A stretch of 64,000 nucleotides of DNA from Dyella psychrodurans (GTDB lineage: Bacteria > Pseudomonadota > Gammaproteobacteria > Xanthomonadales > Rhodanobacteraceae), in NCBI RefSeq assembly GCF_003363265.1, contig NZ_QRBF01000002.1:566508-630507 (forward strand), in the 5' to 3' direction. The notes below the pieces were generated by a model that did not search any database, was not told the DNA's origin, and saw only the letters and a list, made by a program, of their open reading frames with translations. How positions within the stretch are numbered: position 1 is the stretch's first letter; every line of letters begins with the position of its first letter. This document shows, piece by piece, positions 54,966 through 63,236 of this stretch. Position numbers and translations under genes: made by a program.

Positions 54966-55684
54966 CGACGTGTCTTCCATGTATGTACCAGGGTGTCGCC
55001 TTGGGTGTGCTGTGCGCGGATCCAGTCGAGTGCGTGCGGCCATGTGGCGGTAGCGGAATCGCCACGACCCGATTCCAGGCGCAGCTGCCAGCGCACGCCG
55101 GCCTGCGCATCGTTGCCCGTATCGATTCCCCCCACCCTCAGTGCCAGAGCATACGAAAACGGCACGTCGTCGATCCACTCGTCGTAGGCGGCGGGCGGAC
55201 GCTCTTCCGCCATCACGACAAGCACGGACCGCGCACCGTCCGCGAGCAGCGTCGCCGCTTCCACCATGGCGTGCTCGAACGTATCGGCTTCGCCGGCAAT
55301 CGACGTCGACTCGCCGCGCTGGCCGCGCAGGATCGACCATTGGCCCGCGATCGCGTTGTGTACGGACAAGCCGAACTGCGTGGGCGAAAGGGGCTGCTCG
55401 TCCGCCACGTCGCTGAGCAGCGCGAAGGTGCGGGGTGTTTCGCCGTGGCGCGATGCGAACACCAGTGGCAGCTGTTCGTCGTCGCCGCAAAGCGGCCAGG
55501 CCACGTGCATGGTCATACGGGCAAGCCGACTGAGCCGGCGGCGTTGCATTGCAGGCAGGAAATCGCAGGATGGTTGCGCATCGCCGTCCTCTACGCTCAC
55601 GGGTTCGCGTGCCCATGCTTGCCAGGCTTCATCGCTATCGAGGCCCGGGGCCCACGCGCGCCACTGCTCGATGCGAAATTCCAT
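54941..55684 (-). CDS. Ketosynthase chain-length factor (ApeC-like)
   Basis: This 247-residue protein of the 'beta-ketoacyl synthase, N-terminal, chain length factor' type has PLSPTQFGLSVHNAIAGQWSILRG, AGEADTFEHAMVEAATLL and SVLVVMAEERPP. It has no ketosynthase Cys motif, as expected for a chain-length factor, and is about half the length of a full ketosynthase. It should partner the ApeO-like ketosynthase. The two genes are more than 4 kb apart in the cluster. Confidence 0.85.
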   Translation of the reverse strand: MEFRIEQWRAWAPGLDSDEAWQAWAREPVSVEDGDAQPSCDFLPAMQRRRLSRLARMTMHVAWPLCGDDEQLPLVFASRHGETPRTFALLSDVADEQPLSPTQFGLSVHNAIAGQWSILRGQRGESTSIAGEADTFEHAMVEAATLLADGARSVLVVMAEERPPAAYDEWIDDVPFSYALALRVGGIDTGNDAQAGVRWQLRLESGRGDSATATWPHALDWIRAQHTQGDTLVHTWKTRRWIWQRIP

Positions 55685-55708
55685 CACGCGACACCCCGCG
55701 CACCGTGC

Positions 55709-55803
55709 TCCTCCCCCTGCAAGCAGGGGGAGGCTGGGAGGGGGTAAAGCTCTTCCGCAAGCGTGCGTGACCCCACCCCAACCCTCCCCTGCAAGCAGGG
55801 GAG
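55709..55803. repeat. Pair of REP-like palindromes (BIME-like)
   Basis: Two near-identical palindromes lie between the chain-length factor and ketosynthase genes: 55710-55720 with 55723-55733 and 55784-55792 with 55795-55803, both with AA loops (core CCCCTGCAAGCAGGGG). The G-rich and C-rich flanks between them are also complementary, so the whole block can fold into a longer hairpin. A third related copy is at 60058-60080. Confidence 0.75.
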
Positions 55804-55838
55804 CGGGCCGGATGCAGCATGGGGTTGGTATTTGCGCA

Positions 55839-57062
55839 TCAATCGCACGCCTTGAAGATCAGCGACGTGTTGATGCCGCCGAACGCGAAGTTGTTGTTCA
55901 TCACATGGCCGGCACGGAGGGTCCGGCCGGGCCCGATGATGTAATCCAGTTCCGCGCACGCCGGATCGGGATCAGTGAGATTGACGGTAGGCGCGAACCA
56001 GCCGTCGCGCATCATCTGCACCGCCCACCACGCTTCCAATGCGCCGCATGCGCCCAGCGTATGGCCGACGTAGCTTTTCATGGAGCTGATCGGCACACGC
56101 GAGCCGAGCACGTTCGCGGTGGCGTGGCTTTCGGCGATATCGCCACGATCGGTCGCCGTGCCGTGCGCGCTTACGTAGTCGATGACGCCTGGCGAAATCC
56201 GCGCGTCCTGCAACGCGAGCTGCATCGCCGTCGCCATGGTTTCGCTCGTCGGTTGCGTGATGTGATTGCCATCGGAATTGCAACCGAAGCCGACGATTTC
56301 CGCATAGATGCGCGCACCGCGTGCGCGGGCATGCTCGTATTCCTCCAGCACCAGCGTCGCGGCGCCTTCGCCGACAACCAGGCCGTCACGGCTGCGATCG
56401 AAGGGGCGAGGCGTGAGATGGGCTTCGTCGTTGCGCGTGCTCGTCGCAAACAACGTATCAAACACCGCCACGCCGGGACCGGAGAGTTCTTCCGCACCAC
56501 CGCACAGCATCAGTTTCTGCTTGCCTTGCTGGATCGTCTCGTAGCCGAAACCAATGGCCTGGCTGCCGGATGTGCACGCGCTGGACGTGGGCAGGATGCG
56601 GCCCTTCAACCCAAAGAACACGCCCACGTTCACGGCGGTCGTATGCGCCATCATCTGCACATAGCTGGTGGCGGTGACGCCTTGCATCGAGCCTGTTTCC
56701 AGCATGCGCCCCATCACGCGCACCGGCTCGATGCTGCCGCCGGAAGAACCGTAAGCCACGCCCATGCGACCGTCCGCGATACTGCCATCGCCATGCAAGC
56801 CAGCATCGCGCAGCGCGCGTTCGCTTGCCGCGACCGCAAGTTGCGCCACCCGCCCCATCGAACGCAGATGCTTGCGCGGCCAGTCGGGGAGTTTGAAGTC
56901 GTCGACCGGACAACCCAGACGGCTGTTGAGCGAGTCGAAGAAATCCCATTCCGGCATGCGGCGCACGGCATTTCGTCCGTCGCGCAGGCGCGGTTCGATC
57001 TGCGACCAGTCGTGTCCGAGGGGCGTGATGCCACCCATGCCGGTGATGACGACGCGCTTCAT
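55839..57062 (-). CDS. Beta-ketoacyl-ACP synthase (ApeR/FabF-like)
   Basis: This 407-residue ketosynthase has a full triad: Cys163 in TSSACTSGSQA, SAHGTATDRGD and KSYVGHTLGACGA. The start MKRVVITGMGGITPLG and the end NNNFAFGGINTSLIF are typical of the FabF class. As the second complete ketosynthase of the cluster it may act in chain initiation or early elongation. It lies downstream of the MMPL exporter by 31 bases. Confidence 0.92.
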   Translation of the reverse strand: MKRVVITGMGGITPLGHDWSQIEPRLRDGRNAVRRMPEWDFFDSLNSRLGCPVDDFKLPDWPRKHLRSMGRVAQLAVAASERALRDAGLHGDGSIADGRMGVAYGSSGGSIEPVRVMGRMLETGSMQGVTATSYVQMMAHTTAVNVGVFFGLKGRILPTSSACTSGSQAIGFGYETIQQGKQKLMLCGGAEELSGPGVAVFDTLFATSTRNDEAHLTPRPFDRSRDGLVVGEGAATLVLEEYEHARARGARIYAEIVGFGCNSDGNHITQPTSETMATAMQLALQDARISPGVIDYVSAHGTATDRGDIAESHATANVLGSRVPISSMKSYVGHTLGACGALEAWWAVQMMRDGWFAPTVNLTDPDPACAELDYIIGPGRTLRAGHVMNNNFAFGGINTSLIFKACD

Positions 57063-57093
57063 CGGCGAATGCTCCGTGCGAAGTGAAAAGTGA

Positions 57094-59445
57094 TCATGAG
57101 GAAAGCATCCGGCGCGGCACGCTGGTCGGCACCAGCAAGGCGGTAAAGCCGATACCAAGCAACAGCGTAAGGCCGAAATCGCGCAGCGCCGGCATGGAAC
57201 TCAGCGCAAGCAGACCGAACGACAGCAACGCCGTGATGGCGGACAACAGCACACTGGCATACATCGCGCCGGGGCGATGCGAAACATGCGGCTCGCCTTC
57301 GCGCAGAAATACCGCGTAATTGGCGCCCACACCCAGCACCAGCATCAAGGCCATCCAGTGAAACAGCGTCAACGGCTGATGCAGATAGCCGAGCATCGAC
57401 AGCGTAAAGCCGATGCCCAAGACTGGCGGTGCCAGCACGCGCGGTACGTCGCCCAGGCCGTAGCGCCAACCGAATACCGGCGCGATCAGCAGGATCGCGG
57501 CGAGCAGCCACACGCTGGCATAGCGGCGATACCGCCCGAAGAGGTCGGAAATGCTTGCGGGTTTGTCGACCAAGGTAACGCCCGGCAGTCCGGCTGCGGC
57601 TTTTTGCAGCCATGCGCTTCCCGCGTCGCCTTGCGGCAGCACCAGCGAAGCGGCGCCGTTGCCCATCCACAGATAACGGAATGGCGTTGCAATCGGAGTC
57701 TTCAGCCACGCCTGCAATTCAAGCGGCGTGCCGGGCCATGCCTGCACCCATCGTTCGATATCGTCGGCGCGGAAGCCGGCACTGCTCAACCACTGATGCA
57801 TGCGATCGGGCTCTGCAAACCATGGCGTCAGCGCGTCCTGGTTCGCGTGCTGACGCTGCAGTGAGGGCACCATGCCGGCGAGGCCAAGCCATCCTTGCAG
57901 CCGACCTGCATCGACCATGTCCTGCAAGCGTTGCTCCAGCGCTTCTTCGCGTTGCAATACCTGCTCTTCATCGGCGCCTTGCACGAGATAAAACTGGGTG
58001 CCGTTGCCGAGGCCGGTGATGTCGCGAATCTGCGCTTCCTGCGCGGCAAGCGCCGCGGGCGGCGCAACCAGCAAATGCACATCGTCGTCGTGATGCAGCT
58101 GATACCAGCCCGGTATCGCCAGGCATAGCAAGAACAGGGCAAGTGCCGCGCCACGCCAACCCGATGCGACGCGGGAGACGGTGTTTTGCAGCACCAGGGC
58201 GCAACGCACCGACGTTGCGGAAATCGGCTTCGCCGGACGTTGCAGCAGCGCCGGCAATAGCCAGAACACGCTCAGGCATGCCACGGTCATGCCGGTCATG
58301 GCGAAACAGGCCATCTGACGCAACGCCGAGAACGGCACCAGGCCCAGCAACAAATAACCCAGCAGCGACGTGCCCAATGCCAGAAGCAGGGCGGGGCGCA
58401 CCTGACGCAGACCCGTGCGCGCTTCCCACGCATGGCCTGCGTTGGCGCGCGCGCTGAGATATTGAATGGAGTAATCCACCGCTTCGCCCAGCAACGCCGC
58501 GCCGAAGACCAGCGTAAGCAGATAGATCTGCCCAAACACCAGCACGCTTACCGTGGTGGCGGCGACGATGCCAACGCCCGTGGATAGAAAGGCAAGCAGC
58601 AGCGGACCCGGCGAGCGGAATATGCCCAGCAACAGCAAGCCGATGCCGAGCGTGGAGATCCAGCCCACCCTGTGCACGTCGCGTTCGGCGCCGGCGCGTG
58701 CGGCCGTGGCGTAGAACAAGGCACCGGTGCGCAGCATGCGCGTGCCGGGTTGATCGTGTTGGATGGCTTTTTCGGCTTGATCGATGGCGCTTAGCGCGCG
58801 CTGCTGGATGGCGTCGTCGTAGGATGAACCGTTGAGCGTTGCTGTCACCAGGACATAGCTGGTGCCGTCGCGATGCGCAGTCAGCAGGTTGTCTTCGGGT
58901 ACCAGCGGCGAGCGGCTCCACGGCTGTTGATCGAGCCAGTGCTGAAGCCAGCCGAACGGATCGTCCTGCAGGCGCGTTCCCACGCCGGTGACGAAGGGTT
59001 CGTTCATGTGCTGCGCAAGCGCTTGCGCAGGGTTGTAGCCCGGTTGTTCAATGGCGTTGCGGTCCGCATCGGTCAGCAGCACGAAACGATGCGAGAGATA
59101 AGGCGCAGCCAGTTGCTGAAGATCGAACGGCGGCAGCTCGGCCGTGACGGATGCAAACACCGGGTCGTTGCCCAGCGCATGTCCAAGCTCGCGCGCGGCG
59201 TTCTCGGCGCGGTCGTCGTCCGTGTTGGCCACCAGCAGGATCACGCGATCGCCATTGGCGTGCGCCAGTCGCTGCGCGGCGACTTCGGCCAGCGGATTGC
59301 GCTCGGTCGCCGGCAACATGGCCAGTAAATCGGTCTGGATCGGCGAACGGCCGCGACCGAACAGCAGCCATGCGCCGAACAGCGCGATCAGCAGCGTCGC
59401 CGCCGCGAACCCACCTGCGCGCAACCACAGGCCTCGCGAGTTCAT
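57094..59445 (-). CDS. MMPL/RND-type exporter (ApeM-like)
   Basis: This 783-residue inner-membrane protein has two RND halves. Each has one N-terminal helix, a periplasmic loop (about 40-255 and 430-620) and a five-helix block. The conserved GEAVDYSIQYLSARANAG and GVGANYAVFLREG sit in equivalent positions. It resembles the MMPL exporters found in aryl-polyene and xanthomonadin clusters, thought to move the lipid to the outer membrane with a LolA-like carrier. The start at 59445 overlaps the LolA-like stop. Confidence 0.9.
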   Translation of the reverse strand: MNSRGLWLRAGGFAAATLLIALFGAWLLFGRGRSPIQTDLLAMLPATERNPLAEVAAQRLAHANGDRVILLVANTDDDRAENAARELGHALGNDPVFASVTAELPPFDLQQLAAPYLSHRFVLLTDADRNAIEQPGYNPAQALAQHMNEPFVTGVGTRLQDDPFGWLQHWLDQQPWSRSPLVPEDNLLTAHRDGTSYVLVTATLNGSSYDDAIQQRALSAIDQAEKAIQHDQPGTRMLRTGALFYATAARAGAERDVHRVGWISTLGIGLLLLGIFRSPGPLLLAFLSTGVGIVAATTVSVLVFGQIYLLTLVFGAALLGEAVDYSIQYLSARANAGHAWEARTGLRQVRPALLLALGTSLLGYLLLGLVPFSALRQMACFAMTGMTVACLSVFWLLPALLQRPAKPISATSVRCALVLQNTVSRVASGWRGAALALFLLCLAIPGWYQLHHDDDVHLLVAPPAALAAQEAQIRDITGLGNGTQFYLVQGADEEQVLQREEALEQRLQDMVDAGRLQGWLGLAGMVPSLQRQHANQDALTPWFAEPDRMHQWLSSAGFRADDIERWVQAWPGTPLELQAWLKTPIATPFRYLWMGNGAASLVLPQGDAGSAWLQKAAAGLPGVTLVDKPASISDLFGRYRRYASVWLLAAILLIAPVFGWRYGLGDVPRVLAPPVLGIGFTLSMLGYLHQPLTLFHWMALMLVLGVGANYAVFLREGEPHVSHRPGAMYASVLLSAITALLSFGLLALSSMPALRDFGLTLLLGIGFTALLVPTSVPRRMLSS

Positions 59446-60053
59446 GGCAGGCCGAGCGCCTGTTTTTCCGGCACGCTCAGTGCGCCGGCGTCGCGCGTAC
59501 CGGTCATGCGGATATCGGTCTGCGTGCCGTCCTGCATGTCGATGCGAATGCCCTGCAGGAAAGCGCCGCCATCCAGCTGGATATCGCGCAACACCTGTGC
59601 GACGCGCGACTGCTTCGGCGTGAAGTGCAGCGTCCATTGTGTGGCGCTGCCTTCGGCCGTCACGTTGAACTGGCGCAGCACCGCATCGAGCTGTCCCGCG
59701 AGCATCGACTGCAGCATCTGCGAAATCTGGCTGACGCCGCGTTCGCTGCGCACCGTTTGTGCGTGGCCGTTCGCATCGATGCGCAGCGTCTGGTTGCCGG
59801 TCAACGCCAGCGTTTCCTGATAGGGCTGTTGCACTTGCCAAAGCATGCCCTTGCCGGTCACGAACAGGAGTTGCCCGCTGCTGTTTTGAGGTTGCGTCAA
59901 CGCGGGGTTCTGGCGTTGCTGTGTGAACGCAGCGCGCACGGCAGTGTGTTGGCTCAACTGATGCAGCGCGTCGTGCAAGAGATCCGTCGATGCGTCTTGC
60001 GCATGCGCATTCGTGCCGATGCAAAAAAGCAGCAACGCAGCCATCCGCCGCAA
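59442..60053 (-). CDS. LolA-like outer membrane lipid carrier (ApeL-like)
   Basis: This roughly 203-residue periplasmic protein has a signal ending TNAHA and a LolA-type domain (VRAAFTQQRQNPALTQPQNS, GQLLFVTGKGMLWQVQQPY, TLRIDANGHAQ, IRIDMQDGTQTDIRM). Two starts are possible: ATG 60044 gives a signal without positive charge, whereas TTG 60053 adds Leu-Arg-Arg. GGGAG lies 4 bases before the TTG and comes from a REP-like palindrome, so TTG is preferred. It pairs functionally with the MMPL exporter. Confidence 0.83.
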   Translation of the reverse strand: MRRMAALLLFCIGTNAHAQDASTDLLHDALHQLSQHTAVRAAFTQQRQNPALTQPQNSSGQLLFVTGKGMLWQVQQPYQETLALTGNQTLRIDANGHAQTVRSERGVSQISQMLQSMLAGQLDAVLRQFNVTAEGSATQWTLHFTPKQSRVAQVLRDIQLDGGAFLQGIRIDMQDGTQTDIRMTGTRDAGALSVPEKQALGLP

Positions 60054-60057
60054 CGCA

Positions 60058-60080
60058 CTCCCTGCCTTGTAAGCAGGGAG
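60058..60080. repeat. REP-like palindrome at the LolA-like start
   Basis: CTCCCTGC (60058-60065) and GCAGGGAG (60073-60080) form an 8-bp stem with a 7-base loop, related to the repeats at 55709-55803. On the minus strand one arm supplies the GGGAG before the LolA-like start. Confidence 0.65.
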
Positions 60081-60097
60081 AGAAGAGGTGTCACCAC

Positions 60098-60880
60098 TTA
60101 TGCCGCCCACGCGGACCTCCTGCGCTTGCGCCACAGCAAAATCGGCGCGCGCGGCAGCATGCCCAGCAACAGCCGGGTGTGCATCGCGGAAATGCGCAGG
60201 TTGTCGTGCAGCATGTGGAAATGGGAAAGACCGTTTTCCGGATAGATCACACGGGTTGGCAGGTTGCGTACCTCGACGCCGCGCCATACGAGGCGCACCG
60301 CCACTTCCGTATCGAAATCCATGCGCGCGGGCAGGGGCTTGCGATCGATTTCGGCGCAGGTCGCTTCCAGCGGGTAAAGACGATAACCGCACATCGAATC
60401 ACGCAGCGTGAACGACAGCGTCTCCATCCACACGCACACGTGCGTCACATAGCGGCCGTACAGACGTGCACGCGGCACGCTCTGGTCGTAGATCGGCTGG
60501 CCGCAGATCAGCGCGCTCGGATGAGCGCGGCCTTCGGCAAGGAAACGCGGCACGTCGCCGGCGTTGTGCTGGCCGTCAGCATCGATCTGCAGCGCATGGG
60601 TGTAGCCCGTATCGCGTGCGGCGATGAGTCCGGCGGTCAGGGCACGGCCTTTGCCGCCGTTGCGCGGCAGGCGGATCAGTTGAATCGTCGGTTCGTCGGC
60701 GGCCAGCGTTTTGAGCACCGCGCGCGTGGCCTCGTCGCTGCCATCGTCCACGATCACCACCGGCAATCCGTGCGCGCGCAAAGCGTGCACCGTCCGCGCG
60801 ATGGTGTCCTTGTGGTTGTAGATCGGGATCAACGCGCAGGGCTGAAAAGCGTCCCCGGCGGATGCTGGCGTGTGCGGCAT
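60098..60880 (-). CDS. Family 2 glycosyltransferase of the pigment cluster (ApeJ-like)
   Basis: This 260-residue GT2 enzyme has ALIPIYNHKDTIARTV, VVIVDDGSDEATR, RNGGKGRALTAGL and the metal site LQIDADGQHNAGD (DxD). MCGYRLYPLEATC is typical of cluster-linked GT2 proteins. It probably links a sugar to the lipid core of the polyene. In some clusters I recall this domain fused to an acyltransferase; here they are separate genes. Confidence 0.88.
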   Translation of the reverse strand: MPHTPASAGDAFQPCALIPIYNHKDTIARTVHALRAHGLPVVIVDDGSDEATRAVLKTLAADEPTIQLIRLPRNGGKGRALTAGLIAARDTGYTHALQIDADGQHNAGDVPRFLAEGRAHPSALICGQPIYDQSVPRARLYGRYVTHVCVWMETLSFTLRDSMCGYRLYPLEATCAEIDRKPLPARMDFDTEVAVRLVWRGVEVRNLPTRVIYPENGLSHFHMLHDNLRISAMHTRLLLGMLPRAPILLWRKRRRSAWAA

Positions 60881-60902
60881 GACGATCAGCCTGCCGTGCA
60901 GC

Positions 60903-61172
60903 TCAACGGTTCAGCAGCGCGCGCACGGTGGCGACCACGTCGCCCACGGTCCGCACGTTCTTGAAGTCCTCGGGCTTGATGCGCATGCCGGTCATGTCCT
61001 GCACCTGGATCGCCAGGTCGACGGCGTCGATGCTGTCCAGTTCGAGATCCGTGAACAGATGGGTATCCGGCGAGACCCGCGAAGGATCGATGTCGAAGGT
61101 TTTGTGCAGCACATCCTTCAGCTTGAGCAGGATGTCCTCATCACTGATCCCGGTTTCCATGATTGCGCTCAT
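60903..61172 (-). CDS. Acyl carrier protein of the pigment cluster (first ACP)
   Basis: This 89-residue ACP has the phosphopantetheine Ser in DLELDSIDAVDLAIQVQ. It is the first gene of the minus-strand cluster, so the cluster promoter should lie just upstream. An alternative ATG is at 61160. It and the ACP at 53914-54174 differ enough to serve distinct steps. Confidence 0.9.
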   Translation of the reverse strand: MSAIMETGISDEDILLKLKDVLHKTFDIDPSRVSPDTHLFTDLELDSIDAVDLAIQVQDMTGMRIKPEDFKNVRTVGDVVATVRALLNR

Positions 61173-61568
61173 ACACCCCAGCCTGCTCTCGCGCTACTGC
61201 TTCCCCACCCGCCCACTGTCATCGGCCGCGACCTGGCCGCACTTGAAAGAAGTACGGCCAAGCAGCCGGCCGCCGATCGAAGCGTGGGCCGTGCAGAGAT
61301 TCCATTTGTTTACCAACCCGTGGTCCGGGTTCCCCTGAAGCTTTGCCAATAGAGGCAAGGCCTTACAGCACATTTTCTTGAGGGCGGAGTCTACCAGAAC
61401 TGTCATGCATCCGGGTTTCCGGGTGCTGGCCCGGCACCCATGGCGCCGACCTCGCGGCCGGCGCTTTTTTGATACTTGCGGGGCGATTTCTTACTGACAA
61501 CGCCTGCCGCCCGCTTGCGGATTGGGCCCGGCCGTGCAAGTTTCATTGGGCCAATAAAGGGGGCGAAC
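61173..61568. other. Divergent intergenic region with hairpins
   Basis: This 396-base gap lies between the first ACP gene and the TPR gene and must hold both promoters. On the plus strand a hairpin (61421-61426 with 61434-61439) is followed by a second one (61443-61448 with 61459-61464, inner CC/GG pair) and T6 at 61465-61470. The second has the form of an intrinsic terminator about 100 bases before the TPR gene. I found no convincing gene here. Confidence 0.45.
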
Positions 61569-63176
61569 ATGACGTTGCGCGTGCTTTGGCTGTCGCTGGC
61601 AGGAGCTGCTTTGATCGGTGCCGCGTGGTTTGCGTCCCACCGGTTCTCAAGGATCGAGCCGACGGCACCTGCCGTTTCCCGTGCAGTGTTCCGGCGCCCT
61701 CCACCTTATAAGCCGCCGACGCCGCCGTTTTCCGACGCGCAGCTTCAGCAATTCCTGAACGACGCGCGCAAAGCCGAAGCCATCTCCGACCCTTTGCAGC
61801 GTTGCCTTGCGTATCCCAATCCACCGGGGCTCGACTGGTCCAGTGCGGCGACGAGCGCGTATTGCCGTTACCAGTTGGACCCGGCGGTTAAACAGGAAGA
61901 AGCTTTTCAGCTTATCCGTACCGGACATGCCGACGAATTGGATCGCCGTTTCGCCGAGATCATGCACGAGCCGCACACTCGGCCGGATGAGCAAGATGTG
62001 CTGGACCGCACTTTCAACATCGATTTCGCGAAGGGATCGGATACGGTCCGCGGGCTGATGGATGCGTGGAAGCGTCAATCGCCCAACAGCCCCTTTGCGC
62101 TCGCGGCAAGCGGCATGGCCTACGTCGCCATGGCGCAGCAGGCACGCGGCAGCGAGTACGCGGCCAACACGGCGCAGTCGTCTTTCGATTCGATGGAACG
62201 CCTGGTGCAGCGGGCGCGCGCCGACCTGGATGCCGCGGTGAAACTCGATCCGCAAGTCACCCCGGCTTATGGCGCGATGATTTACGCAGCGGCGCTGACC
62301 AGCGACGGCAACTATGCACTGAGCGCTGCCAGGCGGGGCTTGGCGGTCGAGCCGGCCAGCTACATGATCTACACGCGCCTGGTGTGGATGGCGCAACCCA
62401 AATGGGACGGCAATGTTCCCCTGATGCGGCGCTTCATCGCAGGCGCACAGCGGCACGCGAAGGACAATCCGCTCTTGTTGCTGCTTCTCTCCGAAAATAC
62501 GGGGGGCGAGCAGTCTGTCGAGGACACGCCGTGCATGCCTGAGAGTCAGTACGACCTTTACAAGAATCTCTTTGCCGAGCCGGGCAGGACCGGGATGCTT
62601 GTGAGCGCAGGCTGGTCGGCGAGGCACTGCAACAGGACGGACCTGTCGGTCGTATTCCGTTCCGAATTGCTTCGGTTTGATCCATCCAAGATCGATCGTC
62701 GCCAGGAACGCGTATTCGATCTGGTGAGCCTTGGACAACCAGAGTGGGCGCTGTCGGAAGGCAATGCGCTGGTTGCCTTGGCGCCGCAGGACGAGAGCAG
62801 CTATGAAGCGCGCGGCGTTGCCTACGAAACGATGGGCCAGGCCGATCACGCCATCGAAGACTACGAGCAAGCCTTGCGCGTCAATCCCGACGACACCTGG
62901 AATCTGATCGAGTTGGGCAACCTGTACGTCAGTGCCAAACACGACTGGGACAAGGGCTGGGCGATTGCCGAACACCTGCTTCAGACCCACCCCGAAGAAC
63001 AGCGAGGCTGGTTGTTGCGTGCGCGTATTCAAAGGGAGCAGCCGCGCGCCGGATTGGATCAAACGGTGTCCGATTTCATCGCCAGGTTCGGCAATGGCCC
63101 GGACCAGCAGATATGGATCATGCAGATGAAACCGCAGCCGCAGCTGACGCACGCGGCTGCGAACGGGCACGGATGA
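61569..63176 (+). CDS. Membrane-anchored TPR protein
   Basis: This 535-residue protein has an uncleaved or signal-like N-terminal helix (VLWLSLAGAALIGAAWFA), a Pro-rich linker (RRPPPYKPPTPPFSD) and a helical body. It contains TPR-like repeats, clearest near residues 415-450 (ESSYEARGVAYETMGQADHAIEDYEQALRVNP). Cysteines occur in pairs (QRCLAY, SAYCRY; TPCMPE, ARHCNR), which suits a periplasmic location. A DUF4034-like middle region is possible. The start at 61569 has GGGGG 7 bases upstream. The function is unknown. Confidence 0.78.
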   Translation: MTLRVLWLSLAGAALIGAAWFASHRFSRIEPTAPAVSRAVFRRPPPYKPPTPPFSDAQLQQFLNDARKAEAISDPLQRCLAYPNPPGLDWSSAATSAYCRYQLDPAVKQEEAFQLIRTGHADELDRRFAEIMHEPHTRPDEQDVLDRTFNIDFAKGSDTVRGLMDAWKRQSPNSPFALAASGMAYVAMAQQARGSEYAANTAQSSFDSMERLVQRARADLDAAVKLDPQVTPAYGAMIYAAALTSDGNYALSAARRGLAVEPASYMIYTRLVWMAQPKWDGNVPLMRRFIAGAQRHAKDNPLLLLLLSENTGGEQSVEDTPCMPESQYDLYKNLFAEPGRTGMLVSAGWSARHCNRTDLSVVFRSELLRFDPSKIDRRQERVFDLVSLGQPEWALSEGNALVALAPQDESSYEARGVAYETMGQADHAIEDYEQALRVNPDDTWNLIELGNLYVSAKHDWDKGWAIAEHLLQTHPEEQRGWLLRARIQREQPRAGLDQTVSDFIARFGNGPDQQIWIMQMKPQPQLTHAAANGHG

Positions 63177-63187
63177 TCGTCCAACAA

Positions 63188-63216
63188 AAAAAGCCGCCGG
63201 AAACCGGCGGCTTTTT
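63188..63216. terminator. Bidirectional intrinsic terminator
   Basis: A 13-bp stem (63188-63200 with 63204-63216, loop AAA) has A and T runs on either side. It lies between the convergent TPR and dehydrogenase genes. Confidence 0.9.
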
Positions 63217-63236
63217 CGTTACAACGTTTACGCCCA

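Noticed and set aside
61405-61497. Short Arg-rich frame overlapping the terminator-like hairpins (30 codons)
   Set aside because: It resembles a leader peptide, but the nearest Shine-Dalgarno-like GGAG is about 16 bases upstream, the frame runs through the terminator, and the downstream TPR gene has no link to arginine.
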